Shown here: in pieces, positions 25,101-36,330 of the stretch | How positions within the stretch are numbered: position 1 is the stretch's first letter | Layout of the letters: the number at the start of each line of letters is the position of its first letter | Assembly (NCBI GenBank): GCA_905250075.1 | Contig: CAJNOP010000137.1 | Coordinates: 136,809 to 200,808, forward strand | Source of the DNA: Rotaria sp. Silwood1 | Lineage: Eukaryota > Rotifera > Eurotatoria > Philodinida > Philodinidae | Length of the DNA stretch: 64,000 bases | Reading direction: 5' to 3' | The notes under the pieces: generated by a model | Seen by the model: only the letters and a program-made list of their open reading frames with translations | Told to the model about the DNA's origin: nothing | The model's database searches: none | Program-made: the position numbers and the translations under genes

Positions 25101-26442
25101 TAGTTTTTATAAAAGCTAATCTTAAATTTTGAGAACGATTATTGTAAAAATAAAAATTTCGAGTACAAATTTAATCTGTTTTTCGAACTTTGTCGTTATA
25201 ATTTTCAATATGTATTTTAGTTTCTATGGAACAAAGAGTCTTAAAGTAGCTTTATCTCATCATCTTTGTGCACGTATTCAATCATGTCGTGGAGATTTTC
25301 GATCAGCATTGAACAGTGAACGTGAAGCTTATCAAATATATAAATTACAAGTAAACATTAAACAAATAAACTATTGAAATTGATTTGTATCTTTTTTTTT
25401 CCTCTTAGCTTGGTGATGAACATGAAAGAACACGTGAAAGTGCTCAAGTACTTAAACATTTAACTGAACAAGCCGTTGTTTTACAAAAACGAATCAATGA
25501 TGTTGTTAAAGGTCAATTACTTGTCATACCAAGTTTAACAGTAAGTATTCAAATTTTTTTTGTGCGAGACACATACTCTGTCAATGAATGTACATTACTA
25601 ATGAAACTGCACAGTACAAAAAGAGTTAAGATTAATGGTATTTATTTCTACTGTGTGAAATGCTGTCAATTAAACATATGATTTATCTAAAAGATGAACT
25701 TATTTGCTTGAAGATAGCGACTTTTGGATGACTGTGAATTCTTGAATAATTATTGGTTAAGTTTCTCTAAAAATTTGGCTTTATTACACACTTATGATTA
25801 CTATTTCAGAAAGGATTGATGCATGTCATTGGAATTATTTAGCATAGATAGTTGAAACATCGCACTACATAATTCATAAAAAGGTGAACGTCTCTGTGAC
25901 ATACATCTGCTTTTGTGGTTAATTAATATTTATGAAGAGCGGAAGTAATTGAGCGTAAGAACTATATCAGACTGACGTTCCGCTCAGAGCTACAACTAGT
26001 AAGAACTATGTGAAAGATAGCGAGTGAGTGAATCAGCTACAAAGCACAGCTATTCTTCTCTTCTCTTTGTTACGCAAGCAATCGGACTCCAACTTTATCT
26101 TTGATCTACATTCTTAACAGAGTATTGTGCATACAAATTTACCAGATGTTGAACATGTATGTTAGTTGAAAAATCGTTCTACTATTGTATATATTTTCTT
26201 TGATTTAATTTACAATAAAATAAATTTAGATTCAACAGCCAAGTTTTCAAAATGTCTTAGAAATGCTTAATGTTGTTAATGGTATTCTATTTATTCAAAT
26301 ACGAGAAAAAGATCTTGATTTACTTCGTGAAGAATTTGCTAAACAATCAATTGATGATCAACAAGCATCAACATCTTCTGTGACTACTATATCAGAAGTA
26401 GCTAATCAAGCAGCAGCATTATTAAATAATGAAATCGATTAA
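13174..26442 (+). CDS. CLUH: Clustered mitochondria protein homologue (CLUH)
   Basis: CLUH is a cytosolic protein that binds mRNAs of nuclear-encoded mitochondrial proteins; loss clusters mitochondria. I place 28 exons: 13174-13491, 13547-13718, 13791-13958, 14018-14133, 15086-15155, 15212-15296, 15357-15435, 15501-15651, 15706-15842, 15895-15986, 16537-16760, 19986-20252, 21260-21365, 21413-21476, 21535-21604, 21660-21784, 21839-21987, 22513-22585, 22649-22964, 23012-23102, 23854-24058, 24139-24411, 24468-24593, 24674-24759, 25221-25350, 25409-25540, 26121-26156, 26230-26442. They sum to 4074 nt (1357 aa; human about 1309) with every phase consistent. Landmarks: a Ser/Asn-rich N-terminus; [20 protein letters not shown]; the Clu domain with [37 protein letters not shown] and [43 protein letters not shown]; a Lys/Gln-rich linker; and C-terminal TPRs from about residue 1000 ([19 protein letters not shown]). 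Intron 11 hosts another gene. No disabling change is seen. Confidence 0.95.
14134..15085 (+). other. CLUH intron 4
   Basis: An intron of 952 bp between the N-terminal region and [13 protein letters not shown]. It is AT-rich. I see no nested gene or clear repeat in it. Confidence 0.5.
16871..19889 (+). CDS. Exostosin-like glycosyltransferase nested in CLUH intron 11
   Basis: Two exons, 16871-17621 and 18478-19889, join in phase to give 2163 nt (720 aa). The protein is a type II membrane protein: a short basic start (HHHRQR), one signal-anchor segment (about residues 10-25, [15 protein letters not shown]), then a lumenal part. The C-terminal third is a GT64 exostosin domain: [40 protein letters not shown] (a DxD-type metal/nucleotide-sugar motif near residue 558), [31 protein letters not shown] and [15 protein letters not shown]. 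This family adds GlcNAc/GlcA in heparan-sulfate synthesis in the Golgi. The N-terminal part is divergent and I cannot confirm a complete GT47 domain; the length is close to EXT1/EXT2 rather than EXTL2. AATAAA lies shortly after the stop, near 19903. The gene lies wholly within the intron of CLUH, on the same strand. Confidence 0.85.
17622..18477 (+). other. Intron of the nested exostosin-like gene
   Basis: An intron of 856 bp (GTAAGT...TTTTAG). Near its start (about 17688-17714) is a hairpin, GAACCGGTCTA then TAGACCGGTTC. CGG/ACC-type motifs follow, recalling the CGGTT-rich element at about 48.2 kb. Confidence 0.6.
20331..20860. repeat. Inverted-repeat (MITE-like) element in CLUH intron 12
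   Basis: The left arm begins AGAGTTAAATGG and includes TTTCACCGTTGGAAAGAG and GATGCATCGAATTA. The right arm carries the complements TAATTCGATGCGTC, CTCTTTCCAACGGTGGAA and GGCCATTTATAACTCT. Each arm is about 125 bases around an unrelated centre of about 270 bases. It has no coding capacity. It sits in the 1 kb intron between CLUH exons 12 and 13. Confidence 0.75.
23103..23853 (+). other. CLUH intron 20 with a GC-rich palindrome
   Basis: An intron of 751 bp. At 23273-23300 it holds GGGTGGGC, a 12-base spacer, then GCCCACCC, the most GC-rich palindrome in an otherwise AT-rich intron. The frame running through it is not a supported gene. Confidence 0.5.
25541..26120 (+). other. CLUH intron 26
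   Basis: A 580 bp intron preceding a 36-base micro-exon (26121-26156, [12 protein letters not shown]). Nothing recognisable is seen inside. Confidence 0.5.
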
Positions 26443-27931
26443 GACATATAGGCGATTGATTTATTCGCCTTTTAGTCTGATATGTTTTCATGTTTGTTTT
26501 GTTTTTCTTGTAGTTTCTAGGGCAATTACTCTTGGTGTTTGCGAGTGTTTATTTGTTGGAAAAAAAATTTTTTTCTTTTTATTGTCTAGTCTTTTCTGTA
26601 GACGTTTGTTTCTCTTTAGCCGAGCACATTAATTCGTTGACAGAGTGATCATATCATTTTTCTTTTGTTTGTGCATCAAGTTCGACTAGGTAAATGTGTT
26701 ATGTGTTCTGCTAACTGATGATCGAAAATATTGTTTTTCGATTGCAGTAGTCAGTCTACTTCTGATTTGTTTGTTGTTCTTTCATTTTTTTTTTCTTTTA
26801 CTATATTACATTGCTATTGATAAAAATATTAGCAATGTTATAGTTTTTGTTTTGTTCCTAAAACTTGTGCTGTTTATTGACCGATTTGTTTAGTTTAAAA
26901 ATCTAAGAGACAGTAGAGAAAAAGAAAAGAAAAGAAAACTAACAATGTTTTTTTCTTTTTTGTTTGCCAACTATTTTTCTCTTTAAAAAATATACCGAAA
27001 AGTAAAATTGATATGAATTTGTCTGATTTTTGCTAATTGATTTCTACAAGAAAAGATATTCTTTGGATTTTTTATTCTACAGTTTGATGAATGATTTTAG
27101 CAAGTAAATAAACGAAATAGAACATGCAGTAAGATTTTTTTAAATTATACTTATTGATTAACAAGGCTTCAAAGTCACAGTGGCATCATTATTATTTCAA
27201 ATGCAGTGAAATCTACTTCTATTTTCTCATTGAGTTCTAGCAAAGTCAATGGACCCAATAATTACATTGTTCAGAAGTACATTGCACTAATTCACTGACA
27301 GAGCCGATAAAAAATGCATCTACAAAGTATGGATTGTTTAGTAACTGAAACACAAACAGAATCGATGATGATAATTAACTTTTTAAAAGACACATGATCA
27401 CCATTACATAAGGTTTTGAAAGAAATTTATTTACTTCCTTTCACTAAAAGCATTAGTGGAAAATTATTCAAAAAAGATGGAAGATAATACGAGGTAAACT
27501 AAGTTGAATCGATTTCGACACTTGCTCGTTAAAATACAATGAAATATATTGAATGTGATATACTAAAAAATCAAGATGATTCTCGTCAATCAATTCTCTC
27601 GCTATCGAAACCTTGATAACGCCACTCGCGCAAGGTCTTATTACAAAAACGAAGTAAACCATGGAGTAAAACTCTAGTTTTCTGGTAATTTTTGCTTCAT
27701 GAAAATGATTTAAACTATCTTGAAATATACACCAATGACTTTCTGTGTAAATTTAATTGTCATTCAAATGAATCCTTTGTTAGTAATAGAAAAAAAAATT
27801 ATATGTTATAGTTCATTAAGAATCATAGTTTTCGTTTTAATAATATGAAATAAAAAAAAAAGAGACCAATACATATATAAAAAGAAGAAGTATCTGACTG
27901 AACATATGAAATAATATAAGATGGAATCATA
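26443..27931. other. CLUH 3' flank and convergent intergenic region
   Basis: T-rich sequence after the CLUH stop, consistent with a 3' UTR, then AT-rich spacer to the 3' end of the convergent DUF1761 gene. No gene is seen. Confidence 0.5.
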
Positions 27932-28501
27932 TTAAAAGCTAACTAATACAAGTGATACAAGTGAATAAAGAACAAATTTATAACTAATATCAATTAAATA
28001 TAATGTGCGTTGAGATTGGCGATCAGATTTTTTTGTAAAAAATACACGATTCCAACCGTTGAACTAAAAAAAGAAAATGACAACTTTTAAAGATATATCA
28101 ATCATAGATAACAAACTAAACAAATTAAAAAAATCTCTAGACTTGCTCATTTAATACTTAATATTATTTTTAATACAAAAACTTACAGCATAAAATCCAC
28201 ATAATATTCCAGCGGTCAACATAGCACTAAGATATTGATGTTTTCGAATATTGAATGCAATTAATAATAAATTTAAAAATATAGAACTTAATAAAGTTCC
28301 TAAATGTGCCATAAAAAGAGCCATCATAACAACCTTACTATCACAGGTCTCACAATCTGACCATTTCATTGCTTTCATCCATTGTTTTTGAAAACCTAAT
28401 GGCGAATACCATAGATTACCAACAATCATATTAATAATAATAATTAAAAGAATTTTTACTAATGATGTAAATGTAAATGATATTGCTAAAAGTTCTAACA
28501 T
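27932..28501 (-). CDS. DUF1761-family small membrane protein
   Basis: Two exons on the minus strand (28501-28187 and 28063-27932) join in phase 0 to give 148 aa. Three or four hydrophobic segments are visible: about residues 3-28, 58-84, 88-108 and 125-147. The motif NMIVGNLWYSPLGFQKQWMKAM near the start, followed by a Cys pair (CETC), then GFYAFNGWNRVFFTKKSDR and a final YLIDISYKFVLYSLVSLV, matches the pattern I know for DUF1761: a WYSPxxFxxxW motif first, and a short helix plus a final hydrophobic segment last. The function of this family is unknown. The protein probably lies in a cell membrane. It converges on CLUH. Confidence 0.8.
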
Positions 28502-29902
28502 GTCTTTTTTTTGAACAAAGAAAATAATCAGAAAGTATGTAGTAGTAATCGAATTCAGAAATGAAATGAAAGTTTAGAATAATTTTACTATGTATGATCT
28601 TTGTTCAGTAATACATTGGACTCTTTTAAAACGTGTTTAGTACGTTTAGAAAAATATTTTCCATTGAAGAATAATGATAATTAGTCATAGAACAAAAATA
28701 ATTTTAAAGAAATTATGCATTATTTTGTAAAATTTTTCATAATTTAAAAAAAAGAAGAGTTCACTACAATCGATGTAGATAAGGTTTTCGATTTAATCAA
28801 AATAAAATATCATAGTTTCTTTTTGTCAAAAATATCTTTATGAATAATTAAACTATATTGCGACGAATTATTTGAAGGATTTTTCTTCCAAAAAATAGAT
28901 ATGAAACAAATCTTACATGTAACAATCTATTATATTACGGGTTTCGGATCTTTCGACATGAAATTTTCTTTTGACCTTTCGTTTCTCTATTATACGGACG
29001 TTCATTGCCGAGTTTTGAATCGTTGGAGAATTTTTCATGTATATAAAAGTTTTGGCCAACGGTTTTTTGGTAGCTATAGAAAGTTGTAAATGTTTTTTTT
29101 TTGAGAGTAAAATTAGGATGTGAGTGTGAATGAAGACAAGTTTTCAACACTCATATTCTCGCCCACACCGACACTCTTCATGTCTCATCAAGGCCTGCTC
29201 ATTTGCAAAATATCAGCTCAAAGATAAAGCACGGCACGAGTACAACTTTTCGTATTCGTATTCAACGAATATGTTGCTGTACTTTATTCAAAAGAACACA
29301 GACACCTGAGAATGTTCTTTCGTTAGCACTAAACGCACGAACACGTCTCCCACATCTCCGCACTTTTATTTACGTCTCTGATACGAGCTATCAAGAAAAA
29401 AACAATCTAAAGTTTAGGCAATATTCACTCTCAAAATGCTTGAATACTATCTATGATATCATATACTGACGTATACAATAATGATGAAAAAATGATTATA
29501 GTACCAAGTTGGCTAGATACCATTAAGCTACAAGATAAGTTTTTCAAATTCCATCATTTAAGACTCACAAGAAAGAAATTGTTCGATTGTTTTCTTCAAA
29601 TCGAAATAATTGATGTTGTCTTTTCTTTATTATAGTTGATTCTACAATACTTTCTTATTTTTGTAGTAAAATATTATAATATTAACAACATCGTACTTCA
29701 TTGCTGTAAGCTTCTAAAAGAGTTTGTCAACAGTTTATGTTGTAATTTTCTTAATGTTATCTTTTATTTGTGTTGCTTTTTATTTTTTGATAAGATAACC
29801 TTCTATCATATTCGAATAAGAATTCATCATAATAAATTGTAATAAGAAAAGAGAAAGATGAAAACTCGATCAAAAATTAATTCATTATAACAACATCATT
29901 TT
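28502..29902. other. Intergenic between DUF1761 gene and MGC protein gene
   Basis: AT-rich spacer upstream of two divergent genes, so promoters of both should lie here; none can be pinpointed. It contains one telomere-like hairpin (29116-29177). Short open frames such as 29203-29469 show no family features. Confidence 0.5.
29116..29177. repeat. Degraded telomere-like hairpin
   Basis: The left arm is AGGATGTGAGTGTGAATGA. The right arm has TCATATTCTCGCCCACACC followed by GACACTCT. The layout is as in the other TGTGGG/CCCACA hairpins, but with more substitutions in the G-rich arm. Confidence 0.5.
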
Positions 29903-30841
29903 ATGGGTTGCATACAATTTAAAGTTAAACCAAATGCATCGGAGAAATCTCACTCAAACGTCTCACATGTTGATATTGTCCACGATATATCAGATGATCC
30001 AAACATGTCAAACATATCTTCGACAGTTGTTTATAGAAATCCATTGTCAATATCAACAAACCTGGTTGTTTCATCGGTCATTTCAGATGAATCAGAAGAT
30101 TTAACATCATATCCAGAATCTGTCATATCAGAGACACTTGTTAAATCAACCCAATCAAATAATTATCATAATCCTGTTAATAAAGAAACTTCAATGAAGT
30201 CTGATAAAGCAACTTCACTTAATAAGATAACTATTGCTTCAACATCAATCGATTCAAACGAACCTTCAACATCTAAAGAAAATATTTCAAAAACACAAAT
30301 CAAGAATGCAAATCTTTTGAATATTCCTCCTGTAGATAACGATATTCCCATCACATCGAATGAATTATATCGAATTTATCATCGTATCAATTCACCATCG
30401 ATCCGCTCAGATACTGTCCTATATCGTCGCAATACTAACAATCGCTTTTTATCTGCTAGAGAAAATGAATTCGATACATATCAAGAATCAAGACATAATA
30501 ATGATAATTATACCGAATCAGATACGTCTTTGCCTAATCATAATAGTATTATCCGTACAATATCGACCGATTCCGAAGGATCGGTAACATCTCAAGTAGA
30601 ACCCTATGGAAGTGTATTTATTTGTCCGAAACATACAAATTTTCAACAAAAACCTTCTAGTAAATCAGATAAGTCTGAACTAAAACATGAAAAATGTGAT
30701 AGTTCAGCAGTTGTAGATATGAAAGTGATGACAAAAAATTTGGTAACTGCTCTGAAAACGACATCTGCTAAGTTAAGCATTTCAGGTTTTCATCATAGTG
30801 GAGCTGTTAGTGAAACAGAAAGCGATGTGGATGAATTTTAG
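29903..30841 (+). CDS. Single-exon Ser/Thr-rich protein, possible N-myristoylation (MGC start)
   Basis: An uninterrupted 312-aa frame, one of the longest single-exon frames in the window. I recognise no domain. The protein begins MGCIQFKVK, so Gly2 and Cys3 could be myristoylated and palmitoylated, although the usual Ser/Thr at position 6 is Phe. The rest is polar, rich in Ser, Thr, Asn, Asp and Glu, with many SxxE/D and TxSD stretches that look like kinase sites. It ends in the acidic SETESDVDEF. There is no transmembrane segment. Composition is less A/T-run-like than the surrounding shadow frames, which supports a real gene. It is probably an intrinsically disordered membrane-tethered protein; this is inference. 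Confidence 0.6.
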   Translation: MGCIQFKVKPNASEKSHSNVSHVDIVHDISDDPNMSNISSTVVYRNPLSISTNLVVSSVISDESEDLTSYPESVISETLVKSTQSNNYHNPVNKETSMKSDKATSLNKITIASTSIDSNEPSTSKENISKTQIKNANLLNIPPVDNDIPITSNELYRIYHRINSPSIRSDTVLYRRNTNNRFLSARENEFDTYQESRHNNDNYTESDTSLPNHNSIIRTISTDSEGSVTSQVEPYGSVFICPKHTNFQQKPSSKSDKSELKHEKCDSSAVVDMKVMTKNLVTALKTTSAKLSISGFHHSGAVSETESDVDEF

Positions 30842-32133
30842 TTAAAATTAGTAGCAACAATGGAACAAGTAAATGGAAAATATTTATTATGAAATCATAA
30901 TAGAAACAAATGATTCGTATGATCAATCAATAATACATTGACTCGCCATATCATTTTGGTTTTTTATTTTAGAAAAAAGATAAATAACGTAACTTTTCTC
31001 GCATGGAAAACTACTAGAGGATATTTGTATGTAATCATTTTCTCTGATAAAAATTGCGAAATAAAATATTCAATTATATCTAGTACAAAGAATATGTTTT
31101 ACATTTGTATTTTAAAAGTAGTAAATGTGCAGAATTATCTCGAAATATGCCGGAGTTAAGAAAAATATAACTTATTTCATTCTTGAGATGAAATGTCTCA
31201 GTATTAATGTATAATACTGTTTTACTTCAGCACTGAAACCTTAACAATCTCGGTTCCATGCGATATTATGGGGATCCAGGTTCTAAGGAATGGAACAATC
31301 TATCATTAACAATAAAAGAATAAACCTATTTTCAACTGTAGACGGAACCCACCTCCATGCAAAATTTTTTTCGGGCTACGCCATTAGTTTTAATTGTAAT
31401 CAAAAGGCAAATAATTAGACAAAATATAAATGTACTTGTTCGTGATTCTAAATTCACCTGTAATATTTATCTTTCTTGTAATTAATACCTGATGTAAGAT
31501 TCTTTTTTTGATGGTCTTTTCCATCTTGTTTAGAAATAATTTATCTATATAATAAAACAGTCACTTATCAAACGTAATGGTCTGTGTTGAGAATTGCAAT
31601 ATAACTTCCAGTTTCCATTTCTCACTAGAATTGCTTTCATCCAAGTATTGATTAGAAAGACAACAGTTTTAAAAAATATTTTATTAGAGGCAGTGCAGAC
31701 GTATCAACATTATTAGAATGCATCGAAATCGGCTCAATTTTCTATCAGTTTTGACAGATTTCAAAAATATTCGACAGTACTTATCACATTGGTATTCAAT
31801 GGTAATACATTGTGTCTTATTCATTGCTATAGGAGCTATTGTAATTTTAAAAATTTCTTTAACTTCATAATGTATTAAATTCCAAAAGCTTTTAAATGTT
31901 TCTATATAATTAAATTTCGTTGTTCTATCGTCCACCCACATCCTTACTCCACAAAAAACTGCGTAGTACATATGATAAGATGTAATCAATTAGTTTGCAT
32001 ATACTCAATCACCTATTTGATCTCCCACAATTTCATATGTTTTTGTTATCCTTGTCATTAATACAACAATAATAATTTTCAGTATAAAAACAAATGCCAA
32101 ATGGATTTTCATATTATCCATTAGGATATAAAT
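30842..32133. other. Intergenic, with an unrecognised minus-strand frame
   Basis: Spacer between the MGC protein and the astacin copy. A minus-strand frame (31989-31684, 101 aa, with WVDDRTTKFNYIETFKSFW) has a less repetitive composition than its surroundings. I recognise no family and can place no exons next to it, so I do not call it a gene. Confidence 0.4.
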
Positions 32134-33227
32134 ATGTTGTCTCAAACTTTAATCGTCTTTTCTCTTTGTTTCTGTATTGTCTTCAACACTCCTATCCCTA
32201 GTTCCGTCGAAAATGGAATTAATTATGAATGGCTAGGTAATTATTGACATTAATTATTCAGTGATGTGGATTTGATTTATTAAATACGTGGTGGCTTCGA
32301 AGGTGATATGATCTTTCCTAATGGATTCGATCCAACAATTGAATCGACTGGAAGAGGTGTGGCTATTTAAGGACCTTGTCGTTGGTTTAAAAATGTAATT
32401 CCCTATGATATGTCATTAATTACAAGTAAAATAATTTTGAAAAATAAAACGTAATTAAAGTAAAAAAGAAATATTTTACAGATGCTGGACATCGTAGTAT
32501 GATTGAATCAGCAATGGCCACATTAGTGAATGTCACTCGTACACCTATATCAGGTCAAACAACACGTAAACCATGTTTTACTTTTTGACCTGCATTACCA
32601 AAGGAATCAAACATTCTTAAGATTAATTATGGAACTGGTTGTAGTGCAACAGTATATTGAAGAAATATATTTTGTTTAAAACTATCGAAAGTAATCTTTT
32701 TTTCTCTCTCTCTTAGGTTGGTTTTTCATTTGCTCCAAATACTATGACACTTGCATATTCTGGATGTTTTGGTTCTGGTACTATTCAACATGAACTTATG
32801 CACGTTCTTGGTAATGAATGAAAAAATTTTATTAATATTTTTTTTTATATGAAATCGATTAGTCATCTATTGTCTTCTTAGGTTTTTATCATGAACAATC
32901 ACGGCCAGATCGTGATACATATGTTACTATTAATCAAACTAATATTGAATCAGGCCATGTAGGTTTTTCATATTATTAATTAACTAATATTATAAAGATG
33001 TATTATAGGAACATAACTTTAACAAATACCGATGGGGTACTACTGTTTATAATCAAAATACCAGTTATGATTTTGATAGTATTATGCACTATGGTAGTAA
33101 TTATTTTAGCAGTAATGAACAACCGACTATTACACCTAAAGAGGCTGGTATAAGAATTGGTCAAAGAGAACATCTTAGCCCAATTGATATTGCTGAAATT
33201 CGTTCATTTTACGGTTGTGCAGATTAA
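32134..33227 (+). pseudogene. Astacin-family zinc metalloprotease, disrupted
   Basis: Astacins are secreted zinc endopeptidases. Exon blocks: 32134-32236 (signal peptide, MLSQTLIVFSLCFCIVF), a block around 32285-32427 (FEGDMIFPNGFDP; RWFKNVIPYDMS), 32482-32651, 32717-32810, 32882-32958 and 33009-33227. The zinc-binding motif HELMHVLGFYHE is complete across one exon join. The Met-turn SIMHYGSNYF is present, and the frame ends at a normal stop after SFYGCAD. Lesions: TAA in GVAI*GPCRW (near 32368), TGA in PCFTF*PALP (near 32586, where Trp is likely), and a frame or stop problem before RGGFEGD in the second block. The catalytic half is intact, so this is a recent pseudogene, or a gene with some exons misread. 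Confidence 0.8.
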
Positions 33228-33985
33228 AAATAGTATTTTTAGGCAATAATAAAAAAAAGTGCAATGTGTCCAGTCGATCATTTATCTTTCAGACATTTTA
33301 TCTTTTTATAAAATAGTAATGTTTGGAGAATCTCATGAACATAATCATAAGTCGTTTCTAGGAGAGAAAAAGAAACTTTGCCAATGAATCATTTAGAAAA
33401 AGCTTTTGATGCAATTTCTGCGAAATTCAAGGATGCGGTTGTGGGTAAGAGCGCATGTGAACAGAAGATCTGAAGCCACACCCATACCGTCGTCGATTTT
33501 CATGACAAAAAGAACTGAAAAATCCATTTTTCCTTATACTTTGGCACCTGTGTTATCAGAATATATAATTTCATTGCATATTCACTGAGACAATATAGAA
33601 TAAAACGACTTACATAATAAAATATTCCCTAATAAAAGTTAAAAGAAATTCATTTTCAAGCATTTTTGAGTTTTCAGTACTTGGATGATAGCACGGATAT
33701 TTCTCAAGGTAATCCAGAACCTGTTTTTACCCAAATGATCAGCGAAAAATGCTCTATAAAATCTGATACAGAAGAAAATTTTCTTGAAACTTCGTGTTTT
33801 TCTGTGGTTGAATACTCATGGTAGTACGTTTTTATAACCTTTTTCTCCCTTCTTTTCTGATTATATACTTGTTGGGTACTTATTGTTTGTTTTGTTGTAT
33901 GCTGATAGCGTTTTTTCGTTTACTCTATAGGACCTATGTTTGAAGGTAAACTAAGAATTTCAAAAACCTAGTCACCTCATAGGAT
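33228..33985. other. Intergenic with an exon-like open stretch
   Basis: It contains a telomere-like hairpin at 33433-33489. At 33679-33822, immediately after a TTTTCAG, 47 codons are open with an acidic composition (YLDDSTDISQGNPEPVF), ending at TAG. No family is recognised and no partner exons are found. Confidence 0.35.
33433..33489. repeat. Telomere-like hairpin
   Basis: The left arm is GCGGTTGTGGGTA (about 33435-33447). The right arm is CCACACCCATACC (about 33476-33489). The spacer is about 28 bases. Confidence 0.5.
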
Positions 33986-34976
33986 GAAGAAAAGTATCAC
34001 AGAAACACCTCCGTTGTGTATCAATAACCATGAAGAAAAATGACATGCATGTAATTTAATGAAGAGTGTTGAATTGATTTTAATGCATTCTTATTCATTC
34101 ATACTTGTCCATTCGATAAAAGTATAGAGAGACGCAGTGGCAAAAAAGCTCTTGATGGAATACAATGTAATTACAAGAAAGAAACAAATCGAAAAGCGCA
34201 GCATTGATTTTCTTCAGCACTCGTTTGTTTACACTTTCTACCTATTCATTGCTACTCACTATAAAGACAAACACAGAAGAAAAAGACAATGGAAACAATA
34301 ATAAAACTACTTCAATGTGGATTTTTGTTTCGTTGGTTGGCTGATTTATAATGTACTGTTTTCTTGATCTCTCTCGTTTATTATCGTTGTACTTTCAGAA
34401 GATATCCAATAGAATCATAATGCAATTAATGTCATACTCAATTTTTTATTTTTAGAACAAGCTTTTGTGTTTACACAAAGGTGTCAAGCATGTATATCAA
34501 TAATAGTGTGTTTCTCGTGACTTTTGAATTACAAAGAAAGGATTCGTAGCACCTAGATTGTTCATCGATGCTAGGAAAAATAATCAACCTAAGACTCATT
34601 CCTATTATACGAGTGTTCATTATTCATTTTGATTCCTTTTCTCATGCATACAAGCAGAAATCATTAATAGATGAGTTCTACAATCATATTTTACTTGAAA
34701 AGTATTTATTATTTGCAATGCATCATACGGAATACATGTTACTTATTATCTCTTTTCGATTGATATACATTTATTATGAATATAGTTTTTGTGATGCACG
34801 TATTAATTGCAAAAGAATTTTTCCGTTGATGTTATTGTGCATGTTAAAGTACATCGATTCTTGAACGGGACCAAACAAAATTAGATAATGATGTCTCTAT
34901 GAATCGAAGTTAAAAGATCACTAACGATTGACATATATTTCAAATGATCATAATAGAAATCAAAACTCACTCCAGC

Positions 34977-35035
34977 AAGAGTGAGAGTTAGAGAATATTC
35001 ACATTGCTAAGCTCATCCACACGGACATTCCTCTA
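34977..35035. repeat. Degraded telomere-like hairpin
   Basis: A left arm of GAGTGAGAGTTAGAGAATA and a right arm with CATCCACACGGACATTCCTC keep the layout but only part of the complementarity. Confidence 0.35.
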
Positions 35036-35383
35036 TTTCGTCATACAATATGGTTGTTAAAGTTTGATTCCTACTCTCTCCCAACTTTTATTAGTACAAT
35101 TTTATCTTTGATCCTTCAACATGTTGAATTTTCATGTCAATTTCCATTTTTTGACGATTGAAATCTTAAATCATAGTCCCGACATGCACGAGAACTAATA
35201 TTACTAGTTGTGAAGTAAGTGTTGGTATTGTTCTGAGATACTGATAAATGAATCTGATTTTGATGAGATAAATCTAAAATGTTTTCATGTAAATTTTATG
35301 AAATATATACTCTTTTGAAATCACTTTTTGATGCAACATTACATATATATTTTTTTTCTTGTGCGTAGCATGAAAATCTAGGA

Positions 35384-35430
35384 GATGGGCGTAGACGAAA
35401 TAAATACTCACATCTATACCCGTCCAACGA
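35384..35430. repeat. Degraded telomere-like hairpin
   Basis: The left part is GATGGGCGTAGACG. The right part is CATCTATACCCGTCC. The outer bases pair (GGGCG with TACCCGTC), with decay inside. Confidence 0.4.
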
Positions 35431-35560
35431 TGAGTAGTTCTCACTGACAACACTTGTAAGAATTTTCAATTTTCTTTAATTAAAGAACTTTCAACTCATC
35501 TTGTGTATTTCTCTATCTGAGGATATGCCGAAATTGGTTCCTATGTTAAAAAGCTTCCTT

Positions 35561-36330
35561 CTTTTTTCGTAGCTGACAAAATGTATGCAATAAGATCTTA
35601 GACACAGCCACTGAAATTCAGAAGAACATGCTTTGACTTTTGATTTTTATGCTCGTTTCAGACTATCTTCTATCGTTGTCTTATTTTCGGATGCATTGCG
35701 TAGTAAATTAAGCTGATTTTTTTCGAAATATATTTTTATTATGTCCATGACTTTTGAATTGCACGTTCAAATAAAAACTAAAGAAAACAGTTTTGTGTGC
35801 TTAGCTTTTATCGAAAAAAAAATTAGATGAATGTGTTGAATCTTATAACACATGAGATTATAATCTGAAACAATAACTTTTATTGAAAATCACAAATTTC
35901 TCATCAATTTACAAAAAAATTGTCTGATGTTTATAATGGTGTAAGTCTCATCCATTTAAGAATCAAACAAAGGGTGAAGCCAATGATAGAAAAATCATGT
36001 TCTAGAAGCACTCTATAATTGAATCTTTTCTTAGGTAGCAGATAAAGTTTACTTTTGTTAACCATTGTATATTTTTGAATGCTACTAACTCATACATATA
36101 ATACGATAATCAAAATACATGATTATGGTTCCTAAGGACTGTATTTATTTGTACAGATATGAATTTTGTGGAACTCATACATATTTTTTTGAAATAATAT
36201 AGTATATCACTTTTATGAGTGGATCGAGAGACATAATAGTGCATTATGGCCTGCTGGTCTAGATATAGTAGATATTTATAACAACACTTTTTACCATTTA
36301 ATTCAAATAGAGGTGAGAAGTTGTTGTTAG
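35561..36330. other. Non-coding repeat-rich spacer
   Basis: AT-rich sequence with no gene. It lies between copy A of the direct repeat and the large palindrome. Confidence 0.4.

Larger units (their letters stand above)
33986..35560. repeat. Diverged direct repeat, copy A
   Basis: This stretch is similar, in the same orientation and order, to 37935-39800. Shared blocks include AAAAAGCTCTTGATG, CTCGTTTGTTTACACTTTCTAC versus CTCTTTTGTTTACACTTTCTAC, GAACAAGCTTTTGTGTTT, AAGTATTTATTATTTG and CGGAATACATGTTAC. An open frame of about 75 codons (34627-34863) is open without indels in both copies. Two degraded telomere-like hairpins lie inside (34977-35035 and 35384-35430). What the unit is (transposon remnant or gene duplicate) is not clear. 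Confidence 0.65.

Noticed and set aside
31684-31989. 101-aa minus-strand frame
   Set aside because: No family features and no neighbouring exons with consistent splice sites; it may be chance.
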